Below, in pieces: positions 6,409 to 12,742 of a DNA stretch of 22,233 nucleotides. This DNA is from a virus. Position 1 is the first letter of the stretch; the number at the start of each line of letters is the position of its first letter. The notes beneath the pieces were generated by a model. The model did not search any database, was not told where the DNA came from, and was given only the letters and a program-made list of their open reading frames with translations. A program made the translations under genes and the position numbers. Where the stretch lies: positions 1 to 22,233 of IMG/VR virus record IMGVR_UViG_3300037673_000048; one strand, 5' to 3'.

Positions 6409-7233
6409 GTGGCGAAGATAGTACGTGTGTTCCCGCGTAGAACTAGCTACACTCCCACTGACGCGCTGGCCTTTGTTGGTGATCCGCCGCTGTTCCGTCC
6501 CGAGGCAGACGAAGTGCATATCTCTGTCTGCTTTACATGGGACATTGAAGAGGGATACCGCCTGTATGAGGCGTGGTCATTGTACTACGACAATGTGAAG
6601 ATCGGCGGGCCAGCCTTTGGTACTCCCTGTGACCAATTTGTGCCTGACATGTATGTCAAGTCGGGGGTGACGTTCACCACCAGGGGATGCAACAAGCGTT
6701 GTCCTTGGTGCCTGGTGCCTGAGCGCGAGGGACGGCTGCGGGAAATAGACGATTTTCCGCCTGGGCATATTGTGCAGGATAACAACCTGCTTCAGGCCAG
6801 TCGTGCTCATTTGCGCAAGGTGTTTGCCATGCTGAGATCGCAGGGGCGGGCGGCGGTGTTTGCTGGCGGCCTGGACGCAACGTTGCTAGACGATTGGGTG
6901 GTCGAGGAATTGCGCTCTTTGCGTATTGGGGAAGTATTTTTGGCGGCGGACACCCCAGAGGCTCTGCGGCCTCTCAAGAAGGCCGTAAGCAAGCTCAACT
7001 TTCTGAGCCGCCGACAGCTACGCTGCTATGTTCTGTTGGCGTTTGGAGGCGAGACAATCGCTGATGCTGAGGCAAGACTGAGGGAGGTTTGGGAAATCGG
7101 TTGTCTTCCCTTTGCCCAGTTGTATCAGCCGCCTGACAAGTGCATTGAGTATTCGCGAGAGTGGAAAGCATTGGCCCGCGCCTGGTCGCGGCCAGCAGCG
7201 ATGTTTGCTATGATGGGGAAGAAGCGCAAATGA
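6409..7233 (+). CDS. Radical SAM protein
   Basis: The likely start is GTG 6409, four bases after the preceding stop (MAKIVRVFPRR); in-frame alternatives upstream lie inside the previous gene. The radical SAM cluster motif C-x3-C-x2-C is at residues 94, 98 and 101 (RGCNKRCPWC). It binds the 4Fe-4S cluster that cleaves S-adenosylmethionine. Further on, VFAGGLDATLLDDW and CYVLLAFGGET fit the alternating strands of the partial TIM barrel. The length is 274 aa. Tight coupling to the PP-loop gene suggests the two act in one pathway, perhaps DNA or RNA base modification, but the substrate cannot be read from sequence. Confidence 0.85.
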   Translation: MAKIVRVFPRRTSYTPTDALAFVGDPPLFRPEADEVHISVCFTWDIEEGYRLYEAWSLYYDNVKIGGPAFGTPCDQFVPDMYVKSGVTFTTRGCNKRCPWCLVPEREGRLREIDDFPPGHIVQDNNLLQASRAHLRKVFAMLRSQGRAAVFAGGLDATLLDDWVVEELRSLRIGEVFLAADTPEALRPLKKAVSKLNFLSRRQLRCYVLLAFGGETIADAEARLREVWEIGCLPFAQLYQPPDKCIEYSREWKALARAWSRPAAMFAMMGKKRK

Positions 7234-7270
7234 AGAAGTGGATTGCGACGAATGGGCCAAGGAGGAGGCG

Positions 7271-7603
7271 ATGGCTAAGAGCGAGCTTGAGCAACTGTTT
7301 GTGAGCTTGTTGAACATCTATGCTCCAGACCTTGCGCCGCTGCGGGAGTATCGCTTTGCTCCACCTCGGCGGTTCAGGTTTGACTTTGCCTGGCCTGTCC
7401 AAAGGGTGGCGGTGGAGCTTGAAGGCGGTATTTGGTCAAGGGGTCGCCACGTGCGCGGCAAAGGCTATGAGACGGATTGCGAGAAGTACAACCTGGCCGC
7501 CAAGCGCGGCTGGCGCGTGTTTCGCTTTACGCGGGGAATGTTGGAGCGCGATCCTGAACAGTGTATCGAGATGGTGCGACAGGCCCTGGAGGGCCGTGAG
7601 TGA
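7271..7603 (+). CDS. DUF559/Vsr-like PD-(D/E)XK nuclease (110 aa)
   Basis: ATG 7271 is chosen because AAGGAGGAGG lies directly upstream; an in-frame GTG at 7238 has no such site. The protein is one compact nuclease domain: FRFDFAWP (catalytic Asp), VAVELEGG (Glu), then GRHVRGKGYETDCEKYNLAA and GWRVFRFT. This strand/acid pattern is shared by DUF559 and very-short-patch repair (Vsr) endonucleases. Phages often carry such stand-alone domains, possibly as structure-specific or nicking nucleases. Its position after the modification-like pair could mean a role in DNA processing. Confidence 0.82.
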   Translation: MAKSELEQLFVSLLNIYAPDLAPLREYRFAPPRRFRFDFAWPVQRVAVELEGGIWSRGRHVRGKGYETDCEKYNLAAKRGWRVFRFTRGMLERDPEQCIEMVRQALEGRE

Positions 7604-8649
7604 TGGACAAGGGGATACCGTTCTGGTGGTGGCGCGGTCGGCCTACCACTCAGGAAACTAAGACTGTATCCATCAAGACCGAGGTGGCCATTCCGCTCCT
7701 CCAGGCGCTGGTGATAGCCTGCCTGTGGGTGGCGGGGGGAATGCTAACTCTGGCTGCCCTTGTCGCCTGGGGGCGCACAGAATGGACGGCTGTCGCGACG
7801 ATGTTGGCAGGCTTTGCGCTATCAGCGTTAGTTGTCTGGGCAATGGTAAAGGTGGGCGAGGCGGCCCAAGAGGAGCGGGTATCTTCGGGCCAGTCCCTGG
7901 GAGCTGTTGCGCTTTTGCTGTGTGCGGGCTTGGTGGGAGTCGCTGCGCTCTTCTGGGGGTGGTACGATTTGTTGCCATACCTGAGAGGGCTAGACATCAC
8001 TTGTATTCGCCTCGCTATTGTGATAGGGGGCAGTGCATTTGCGCTTAGCACGGGCATTAAATTGGCCCGCTCTCATCTTGGAGCTGCCCTTGTGTTCATG
8101 CTGATTATCGCCATCGGTGCGGGGGCGCTCTATTGGCACATCTCCGCTATGGCGCTATCTGCTTGGTGGCCTTGGTTTTTATCCTTCGTGGCGCTTGGGG
8201 TAGATTTGGCGGGCGTTCTTTTGTTCCGTGCCTTAAAGCGGGAGTTGGTTAATCCATATTTGCCACTCCCGCCGCATGAGCAAATCATGTTGGAGTGGTT
8301 GGAGCGTAGCTTGCCAGAGCCCAAAGAGGTGCATAGGGAATGGAGTCCTGTTTTGCTCAATCCGCTTCGACAGAGTGCAGCAGACAGGCTATGGGGTAAG
8401 TTTCAGGCATTTGTGCACGCGGCAGCAGTAAACACCTCGCAGCGCCGCCTGGAAAGGCTAGGGTTCACAAGAAGCGAGATCAACCGCTGGCGCGATGTGC
8501 TTATCCGTGCGGGGTGGGCTGAATGGGTTCAGCCTGGCAACCCACGTGCTGGTTGGCGGCTTACTGCTCTTCCCGAAGAGATACTCGCCAATCTGGACAC
8601 CGAAGAAATTGTCTCCTCCCCTACCGAGACTGAGCGGCTTGAAATATAA
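7603..8649 (+). CDS. Membrane protein with C-terminal winged-helix-like domain
   Basis: The gene starts at ATG 7603, overlapping the upstream stop by one base, and yields 348 residues. Roughly six hydrophobic helices lie between residues 27 and 205 (for example LLQALVIACLWVAGGMLTLA and AALVFMLIIAIGAGALYWHI). A soluble tail from about 215 onward contains QRRLERLGFTRSEINRWRDV followed by a Gly/Trp wing (AGWAEWVQPGNPRAGWRLT). That resembles a winged helix-turn-helix. I have not seen a named family with this combination. It may be a membrane-anchored regulator or DNA tether. It ends the replication/modification operon. Confidence 0.65.
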   Translation: MDKGIPFWWWRGRPTTQETKTVSIKTEVAIPLLQALVIACLWVAGGMLTLAALVAWGRTEWTAVATMLAGFALSALVVWAMVKVGEAAQEERVSSGQSLGAVALLLCAGLVGVAALFWGWYDLLPYLRGLDITCIRLAIVIGGSAFALSTGIKLARSHLGAALVFMLIIAIGAGALYWHISAMALSAWWPWFLSFVALGVDLAGVLLFRALKRELVNPYLPLPPHEQIMLEWLERSLPEPKEVHREWSPVLLNPLRQSAADRLWGKFQAFVHAAAVNTSQRRLERLGFTRSEINRWRDVLIRAGWAEWVQPGNPRAGWRLTALPEEILANLDTEEIVSSPTETERLEI

Positions 8650-8712
8650 CACCTCTTCTCACGCAGTGCACGCAGCGCACATGGATTATGTCGAGTCGTG
8701 TTATGTCGAGCG

Positions 8713-8904
8713 ATGTACAAACAGGTGACGCTAATTTGGCCTGGAGATGTTCAGATGGTAACCATTGGTGACAAGTGGCGCAGGTTGCCTACGGGCGAGG
8801 TGGAGGCTACTTACACTCGTGAGGAGTTGGCGTTGTGTCTGGCGCTAATGGATCGGATAGCGGCTAGGCGAAAAGGCGGGAAGGAAGCGGAGGGCGAGCC
8901 ATGA
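8713..8904 (+). CDS. Small hypothetical protein (63 aa)
   Basis: The frame ends at TGA 8902-8904, overlapping the next ATG. The start is uncertain: ATG 8713 (weak GAG upstream) or ATG 8755 (GGAG upstream, 49 aa). The product has a beta-rich first half (TLIWPGDVQMVTIGDKW) and a helix with a basic tail. No motif is recognised. Two near-identical TTATGTCGAG stretches (8687 and 8700) precede it. Confidence 0.5.
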   Translation: MYKQVTLIWPGDVQMVTIGDKWRRLPTGEVEATYTREELALCLALMDRIAARRKGGKEAEGEP

Positions 8905-9092
8905 TTATTGTAGTGGTGATAAACGGCGAGGAAACCTCGGTGCGAGGCAAGGTGGCTAAAATGGTCTGGTGGCTTGTGCGGAATGAGCGCAAGCTGAACG
9001 CGATTGGCAAGGGTTCGGTGAAGTTTGACTTCAATCACACCACGCTCAAGGCGTCGTGCACCGAGGCTTACGAAGCAATTAGCATCAAGTAG
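8901..9092 (+). CDS. Small hypothetical protein (63 aa)
   Basis: ATG 8901 overlaps the upstream stop (ATGA). The protein begins with a hydrophobic strand (MIIVVVINGEE) and has VRGKVAKMVWWLVRNERKL, which resembles a short recognition helix, then beta-rich sequence to the end. No family is recognised. A likely terminator follows 46 bases later, so this gene probably closes the transcript. Confidence 0.55.
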   Translation: MIIVVVINGEETSVRGKVAKMVWWLVRNERKLNAIGKGSVKFDFNHTTLKASCTEAYEAISIK

Positions 9093-9137
9093 GTTGATCT
9101 AAGTTCCAGGTTAATATTTCCGCTTTATCGTAAGAAG

Positions 9138-9175
9138 AGGGCGGCTTGCTGGTTGATGCCAGTGGGCCGCTTTTT
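9138..9175 (+). terminator. Probable intrinsic terminator
   Basis: GCGGC (9141-9145) pairs with GCCGC (9166-9170), and CTGG (9149-9152) with CCAG (9159-9162), inside a small symmetric internal loop. TTTTT follows at 9171-9175. It sits just after the stop at 9092, and flanking G-U pairs extend the stem. If it works, transcription of the following genes needs another promoter or read-through. Confidence 0.55.
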
Positions 9176-9184
9176 GTTTGGGCG

Positions 9185-9436
9185 ATGGATGAAGAAATCC
9201 TGAACGTGTGGGGCGCGTTCAATCGGGCGGCTGTTGAAGAGGGATACGACAAGGCGGATATGCGTGCCTGGCAGGTGCAAGTATTCAAGCGACTGACGCT
9301 TAATGAGCTTGTGGTGGTATTGGGCATGATGGTCGGCTTGACGCAGGCTGAAATGGGCGAGGTGTTGGGCGTTGACCGCACGGCAGTAACGCATCGGCTG
9401 GAGGCTGCGTTGGGCAAAATTCGTCGGCAGATTTAA
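9185..9436 (+). CDS. Sigma-region-4-like helix-turn-helix protein (83 aa)
   Basis: The C-terminal half, LTQAEMGEVLGVDRTAVTHR followed by LEAALGKIRR, is a clear helix-turn-helix of the sigma-70 region 4 / LuxR-like type. Such phage proteins bind promoter DNA and often switch on late genes. The N-terminal half is an acidic helical segment. ATG 9185 has a poor ribosome site. An in-frame TTG at 9146 has GAGGG upstream but would start inside the terminator hairpin, so I keep 9185. It may regulate the structural genes downstream. Confidence 0.65.
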   Translation: MDEEILNVWGAFNRAAVEEGYDKADMRAWQVQVFKRLTLNELVVVLGMMVGLTQAEMGEVLGVDRTAVTHRLEAALGKIRRQI

Positions 9437-9491
9437 TAAATTCGACCTCACAATTTTGCTTTGGGATTAGTGAGTATATATGGAGGCTAAA

Positions 9492-9698
9492 ATGCATTGC
9501 TGTCTCGTTTGCGACAAGTATTGCGCTGTTAGCCAATGGTTGTGCCCAGATTGTCAGGCTCGGTGGGGTGATTATGAGGAGTGGCCGGCCTGGCTAAAGG
9601 AGCTTAAATCAATGGCTCAAAGGTATAGGGCGCAGCCTGGTGGCATCACAAACGCGCCCAAGGACATTCAGATCGTGCTACTTTGGACAGGTGGATAG
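9492..9698 (+). CDS. Small double-CxxC zinc-finger protein (68 aa)
   Basis: GGAGG five bases before ATG 9492 decides the start over ATG 9480, which overlaps that site. Cysteines CCLVC and CPDC, with a further Cys pair between (KYCAVSQWLC), form one rubredoxin-like zinc knuckle in the first 25 residues. A Trp-rich helix follows (EEWPAWLKELKSMAQRY). This looks like a small DNA- or protein-binding zinc protein. The specific function is unknown. The first structured repeat of the second family starts six bases after its stop. Confidence 0.65.
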   Translation: MHCCLVCDKYCAVSQWLCPDCQARWGDYEEWPAWLKELKSMAQRYRAQPGGITNAPKDIQIVLLWTGG

Positions 9699-9703
9699 AG
9701 TGT

Positions 9704-9887
9704 TTTTGATCATGCGCGCTGGGCGGTGATTCGCAGTAGCCGTCCTGAAGCGGTTTGCTCCCCTCCGCAAGCGCCAGGGATAGTTTATGGCCCTGGGGAG
9801 GCGTCGAGGCCAGGCGCCTGGGGAGCCTCCAGGGACTTATGGAAAAAATAAAAAATTTTTGAAATTTTTCCCAAGGGAGCAAGGGCG
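9704..9887 (+). repeat. Kissing-loop leader element, copy 1
   Basis: This element aligns with 10375-10545. Predicted helices are GGGCGGT (9721-9727) with GCCGTCC (9739-9745), and GCGG (9750-9753) with CCGC (9765-9768) around an 11-base loop. Then come CCAGGG/CCCTGG around 9773-9796, and CCTGG (9817-9821) with CCAGG (9829-9833). GCTCCCC in the second hairpin loop (9757-9763) is complementary to GGGGAGC (9820-9826) in the last hairpin, a possible kissing or pseudoknot contact. An A/T inverted repeat (9841-9871) follows, just before the ribosome site of the 9888 frame. Confidence 0.7.
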
Positions 9888-10025
9888 ATGGCGATTGATC
9901 GGCCAAGTCGTGAGGAGTTGTTGGAACTTGACTATTACAAGTTGCAACAGCTTTTGGCGAGTGAAGTCCATCCTTCAGTCTCTGATACGAGCGCAGAGAG
10001 ACGCTTTATAGGGAAGGTGGCGTGA
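9888..10025 (+). pseudogene. Internally deleted copy of the 10546 coiled-coil gene
   Basis: The first 24 residues (MAIDRPSREELLELDYYKLQ...) match the start of the intact gene at 10546. After TTGGCGA at about 9960 the homology jumps to the intact gene's end, but in another frame, where it reads VKSILQSLIRAQRDAL. Roughly 90 bases are missing between the two parts. The resulting 45-residue frame ends at TGA 10023-10025, which overlaps the next ATG, so it may still be translated as a leader that couples to the next gene. Confidence 0.65.
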
Positions 10026-10303
10026 TGGGCGACAACAAGCATCAAGAAGTGTGTAGTGCGCTTTGTCGTGAGGTAGAGCGTTGGTTTCACCCGTGTGTCT
10101 CTTTCGATGTTGCTCTCTTAGGGGAGAACGTTGTGGCAGTCAGGCTTTACCATTTGGGTTGGTGTGTAATGCAGCAAGCGTTTCCGATTGAGTATCTCTA
10201 CCGCGTGCGGGCGCAGGCCAATTGGTCTCAATGGGTGGAACTATTATTGCGGCGTTTAGTATGCACGTGGGTGGAGGGAAGCTTGTGGAGGATAGACAAA
10301 TAA
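10025..10303 (+). CDS. Hypothetical protein (92 aa)
   Basis: ATG 10025 overlaps the upstream stop by one base. The protein contains several Cys and Trp residues (EVCSALCREVERWFHPCVSF, LGWCVMQQAF) and a helical C-terminus (WSQWVELLLRRLVCTWVEGS). No domain is recognised. It lies between the decayed and intact copies of the duplicated coiled-coil module and is not itself duplicated, so it may have entered between them. Confidence 0.55.
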   Translation: MGDNKHQEVCSALCREVERWFHPCVSFDVALLGENVVAVRLYHLGWCVMQQAFPIEYLYRVRAQANWSQWVELLLRRLVCTWVEGSLWRIDK

Positions 10304-10356
10304 CCACGCTTGACGAAATCAACCGCGTGAGGCAAGAAGCCACCTCGATAATCTGA
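10285..10356 (+). pseudogene. N-terminal remnant of the 10768/11022 coiled-coil family
   Basis: A GTG at 10285, with GGAGGG upstream, opens a 23-residue frame ending TTLDEINRVRQEATSII. TLDEINRV matches ALEEINRL in the gene at 10768 and TLEQINRL in the gene at 11022, both near their N-termini. It stops at TGA 10354-10356. I read this as a truncated copy of the same family left by duplication and decay; it may be untranslated. Confidence 0.5.
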
Positions 10357-10374
10357 GTCTGTTATAAATATTTA

Positions 10375-10545
10375 TTTTGATGTTGCGCGTTGGGTGGTGA
10401 TTCGCGGTAACTGCCCTGAACGGGATTGCTCCCCTCCTGGAGCGCGGAGGATGTTGATCCTGGCGAGGCGTGAAGGCCAAGCGCCTGGGGAGCCGCCAGG
10501 GGGCATTATAAAAAAATTTTTTTACAAGGCACAAGGAGGGAGTGC
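10375..10545 (+). repeat. Kissing-loop leader element, copy 2
   Basis: The helices of copy 1 are preserved with changed bases. GGGTGGT (10392-10398) pairs with ACTGCCC (10410-10416), and CGGG (10421-10424) with CCTG (10436-10439) around an 11-base loop. AGGAT/ATCCT lies at 10448-10461, and CCTGG/CCAGG at 10484-10500. The loop GCTCCCC (10428-10434) and its partner GGGGAGC (10487-10493) are unchanged. In the second helix the first pair is swapped from G-C to C-G, a true compensatory change. A perfect A7T7 palindrome (10510-10523) precedes the ribosome site. Confidence 0.7.
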
Positions 10546-10764
10546 GTGGCGATTGAGCGGCTTACTCGCGAGGAGCTTCTTTCTTTGGATTATGAGGAGT
10601 TGCAGCGCTTGTTGGCCTTGGTACTTGATGAAATGCTTAACATACACGAGCAGTTACCCGAGGTAGAGGCACGCTACCGTGAGCTTCGTGCCCAGGAGCG
10701 TGTGCTCAGCGAGGTCAAAAGCATGTTGCAGTCGCTCATTCGTGCTCAGCGCGATATGTTCTAG
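10546..10764 (+). CDS. Coiled-coil protein (72 aa)
   Basis: GTG 10546 has AAGGAGGG about six bases upstream. The product is almost entirely charged helix (REELLSLDYEELQRLLALVL, then VEARYRELRAQERVLSEVKS), with heptad-like leucines, so it should form a coiled coil. The intact gene has a decayed twin at 9888 with the same leader element upstream. It is followed after three bases by another coiled-coil gene. No family name is known to me; oligomeric scaffold or adaptor is a guess. Confidence 0.65.
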   Translation: MAIERLTREELLSLDYEELQRLLALVLDEMLNIHEQLPEVEARYRELRAQERVLSEVKSMLQSLIRAQRDMF

Positions 10765-10767
10765 GCT

Positions 10768-11025
10768 ATGTCTAAGGCGCTGGAGGAAATTAACAGGCTC
10801 TCGAATTTGCGCTTTACATTATATCAGCTTCTTAGTCGGCGGATTGCCCAATGCCCTGCCACCTGGGGTTGGTTTGAGGAGCCCATTGAAGTGCGGCTAA
10901 TTCGGGAGATTGACAAGCGGCTAGAGGAGCTTTGGGACTTGCGCCGATGGGAACGGCGCGGCCAGGCCCTGCGCATTGTAGATTATTGGGGCGATGTTCC
11001 ACGCCGGGTGGTGATGTTGCGATGA
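10768..11025 (+). CDS. Coiled-coil protein, paralogue 1 (85 aa)
   Basis: ATG 10768 lies three bases after the previous stop. N-terminal SKALEEINRLSNLRFTLYQL and the later RLEELWDLRRWERRG align with the next gene (SATLEQINRLAAELL, QLWEWRRCEKS), so the two are tandem paralogues. The middle is variable. The protein is helical and charged. Its stop overlaps the next ATG (ATGA at 11022-11025). The function is unknown. Confidence 0.65.
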   Translation: MSKALEEINRLSNLRFTLYQLLSRRIAQCPATWGWFEEPIEVRLIREIDKRLEELWDLRRWERRGQALRIVDYWGDVPRRVVMLR

Positions 11026-11288
11026 GTGCAACGCTGGAGCAAATCAACCGCCTGGCGGCTGAACTGCTTGAGTGCTATCTGGAGCTGAGCGAGTTAATCC
11101 GACGGGGGAGCTGGGAGAAAGAGGCCAGGCCCCTTGTCATGCGTATCAGGCAGATCGAGGGCGAATTGGCGCAGTTGTGGGAGTGGCGGCGGTGTGAGAA
11201 GAGCTTGCCTGCGCGAGTTGTGTTAGTTGGATGTTTCTGGGCCAATGACGGTGAAGAAAAATCTACCGACAAGGTTGCTTGTAGGTAG
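11022..11288 (+). CDS. Coiled-coil protein, paralogue 2 (88 aa)
   Basis: ATG 11022 overlaps the upstream stop. Residues 1-60 are paralogous to the 10768 product. After QLWEWRRCEKS the last about 30 residues (LVGCFWANDGEEKSTDKVAC) overlap the 3' end of the minus-strand gene 11223-11675 by 66 bases. A remnant at 12743 shows an alternative ending (LWEWRRCERVYSHVR) for the same family, so this C-terminus was probably replaced when the minus-strand gene arrived. Confidence 0.6.
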   Translation: MSATLEQINRLAAELLECYLELSELIRRGSWEKEARPLVMRIRQIEGELAQLWEWRRCEKSLPARVVLVGCFWANDGEEKSTDKVACR

Positions 11289-11675
11289 TGCAACACATTC
11301 GGCTTTGTAAGAGCCAAGCGCAAGTCCTTCGGCGAGTAGGCCGCAAACAGTGATTGTCTTGCAAGGAGGAGGCAGGCGCGGGATGGGTGGAAAGAAGACT
11401 AGAAAAGGGGAACCACTGGGCATTTTCATCACTGAAATGCGGAGAGCTTCTCCCAAATTCGTGGGGTTGTAGTCAAACAGTACATAAATGGATTGCCCTT
11501 GGAGGAAAGTAGTTTGAGCGGGCGCCTTACAAGAAGTGCTTACTCGAAAGTTGGAAAAAGACGGCCTTGAACTAGCAACGAGAGGCAAGTAGACAGTGTA
11601 TTCTTGGGGACTGGCGTGCGAGGAAAGAGATCCAATCAAGCACAAGAGAACTATCAGCAACATTGTCCGTTTCAT
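11223..11675 (-). CDS. Secreted protein with YLPLV stretch (150 aa)
   Basis: Start ATG at 11675 (minus) has AGAGGGGG upstream and a near-consensus promoter. The longer open frame upstream (to 12008) is not used because it crosses that promoter. Residues 1-22 (MKRTMLLIVLLCLIGSLSSH) are a signal peptide with cleavage near HASPQ. YTVYLPLVASS follows, a stretch I know from exported proteins of Chloroflexota. The rest is beta-rich with spaced cysteines, ending GRFFFTVIGPETSN, probably an immunoglobulin-like fold. Its C-terminus resembles that of the 12804-13292 product (VFYIGPGPDN). Likely a cell-surface or exported moron product acting on the host. Confidence 0.7.
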   Translation of the reverse strand: MKRTMLLIVLLCLIGSLSSHASPQEYTVYLPLVASSRPSFSNFRVSTSCKAPAQTTFLQGQSIYVLFDYNPTNLGEALRISVMKMPSGSPFLVFFPPIPRLPPPCKTITVCGLLAEGLALGSYKAECVALPTSNLVGRFFFTVIGPETSN

Positions 11676-11697
11676 TTGCTCGCCCCCTCTTTGAGAG

Positions 11698-11726
11698 ATT
11701 GTAGTACGTTTTAGGGAAATTGTCAA
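11698..11726 (-). promoter_or_regulatory. Sigma70-type promoter for the 11223-11675 gene
   Basis: On the minus strand TTGACA (11721-11726) and TACAAT (11698-11703) are separated by exactly 17 bases. The -10 lies 22 bases upstream of the start codon, so the leader is short and carries the AGAGGGGG site. It points against the surrounding phage operon. Confidence 0.75.
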
Positions 11727-11805
11727 GTTGGCTGCGGACACAATAATGGCGCTTTCCTGCGTCAAGGCCGCTGGGGACATTGAAAGCAAAGATATTAGCG
11801 AACAG

Positions 11806-11825
11806 AGATAGTCCTGGGCATTGGA
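11806..11825 (+). repeat. Left inverted repeat of the secreted-protein cassette
   Basis: AGATAGTCCTGGGCATTGGA is the reverse complement of 12723-12742 with 18 of 20 positions matching. The two arms enclose only the gene at 11857-12711. No clear target-site duplication was found outside the arms. Confidence 0.6.
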
Positions 11826-11856
11826 GCAACAAGCAAACAAGCAGAGGAGGATGAAA

Positions 11857-12711
11857 ATGAAGAAGTGGTTGTGCGTCATTCTTGCCGTGATTCTTGTTGG
11901 GGGACTATTCGCTGTGGCTGCGTCCCCTGTCTTGGGGGAAGGCCCCACGGGGATAGATGCCGCGATTGTTGAGGAACTCAACAGGAATAAGCAGCTTCCA
12001 GACGGCACTCTCTTCAGAAAAGAGGGGGAGGCTGGTACACTTGACTGGCAGCCTGAGTTCTGGAGGGATTACGTTGTTATTGATAACCCTCCTATGGACA
12101 AAGAGTGGGAAGGTGTGGATGGCAAACTCCAGTGGGGCCCCGATGCGGTTTACACGGGATACCTGGAGGCTGAGGTCTGGTTTTATGATGTGCCGGACGG
12201 GACGCACGTGTGTTTTGAATTTGGCATATCGGTTCGTCCGTATTGGGCTCCCGACAAGGTGCTCCTCTACACCATCTACTATGATGACTACGACTACTAT
12301 TGGCTACAGATAGCGTATCTAGATGTTGATACGTATGCTCATCACGAATACTATTGGTACGTTTGGCGGGACAACACTTATCCTAATGCGCCCGAATTTC
12401 ACTATGGGGTGAAGGATAATACTACGGGACAATGGCTTTGGTATGACGCCTACTTCGAGACCCTTCAGCCTGTGGGAACTCTCTACTTTGCTACTACGGC
12501 GCTAGAGTACTGGGATACTTACTTTGTAGGCAAAGGAAGCGGACTGTTGGATAAAGTGTATCAGATTGATGAGAACACGGGGAGGCAGGTGTGTGGAGCG
12601 ATTCAATTCGCTACAGATTATACGACTATCAGCGACGATGCAGCTCACATAGACGGTAGCGCGTGGTGGTTTGAAAACCGGCGAAATGTGTCTGTATGGT
12701 ATGTTGATTAA
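11857..12711 (+). CDS. Secreted aromatic-rich protein (284 aa)
   Basis: GCAGAGGAGG ends directly at ATG 11851, so the second ATG at 11857, six bases further, is the better start. Residues 1-28 (MKKWLCVILAVILVGGLFAV, then AASPVLG) form a signal peptide. The mature part is unusually rich in Tyr, Trp and Asp (for example YDDYDYYWLQIAYLDVDTYA, EYYWYVWRDN), alternating like a beta-sandwich such as a carbohydrate-binding fold. This is an impression, not a match. It is bracketed by 20-bp inverted repeats and convergent with the minus-strand secreted gene downstream. No function can be named. Confidence 0.7.
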   Translation: MKKWLCVILAVILVGGLFAVAASPVLGEGPTGIDAAIVEELNRNKQLPDGTLFRKEGEAGTLDWQPEFWRDYVVIDNPPMDKEWEGVDGKLQWGPDAVYTGYLEAEVWFYDVPDGTHVCFEFGISVRPYWAPDKVLLYTIYYDDYDYYWLQIAYLDVDTYAHHEYYWYVWRDNTYPNAPEFHYGVKDNTTGQWLWYDAYFETLQPVGTLYFATTALEYWDTYFVGKGSGLLDKVYQIDENTGRQVCGAIQFATDYTTISDDAAHIDGSAWWFENRRNVSVWYVD

Positions 12712-12722
12712 TTAGCCAACTG

Positions 12723-12742
12723 TCCGATGCCCAGGACTACCT
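12723..12742 (+). repeat. Right inverted repeat of the secreted-protein cassette
   Basis: TCCGATGCCCAGGACTACCT is the inverted partner of 11806-11825, with mismatches at two positions. It begins 12 bases after the stop of the enclosed gene and abuts a remnant of the coiled-coil family. Confidence 0.6.

Noticed and set aside
7230-7304. A 24-residue frame starting at ATG 7230
   Set aside because: It overlaps the end of the radical SAM gene and the nuclease start and has no ribosome site of its own.
9787-10534. Frames reading RRxGQAPGEPPG in both kissing-loop elements
   Set aside because: The two copies are nearly identical at DNA level, frames differ around them, and base changes follow stem pairing rather than codon positions. 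I treat them as non-coding.
11676-12008. Longer N-terminus for the minus-strand secreted gene
   Set aside because: The extension crosses a near-perfect promoter and a good ribosome site, and the signal peptide begins at the inner ATG (11675).
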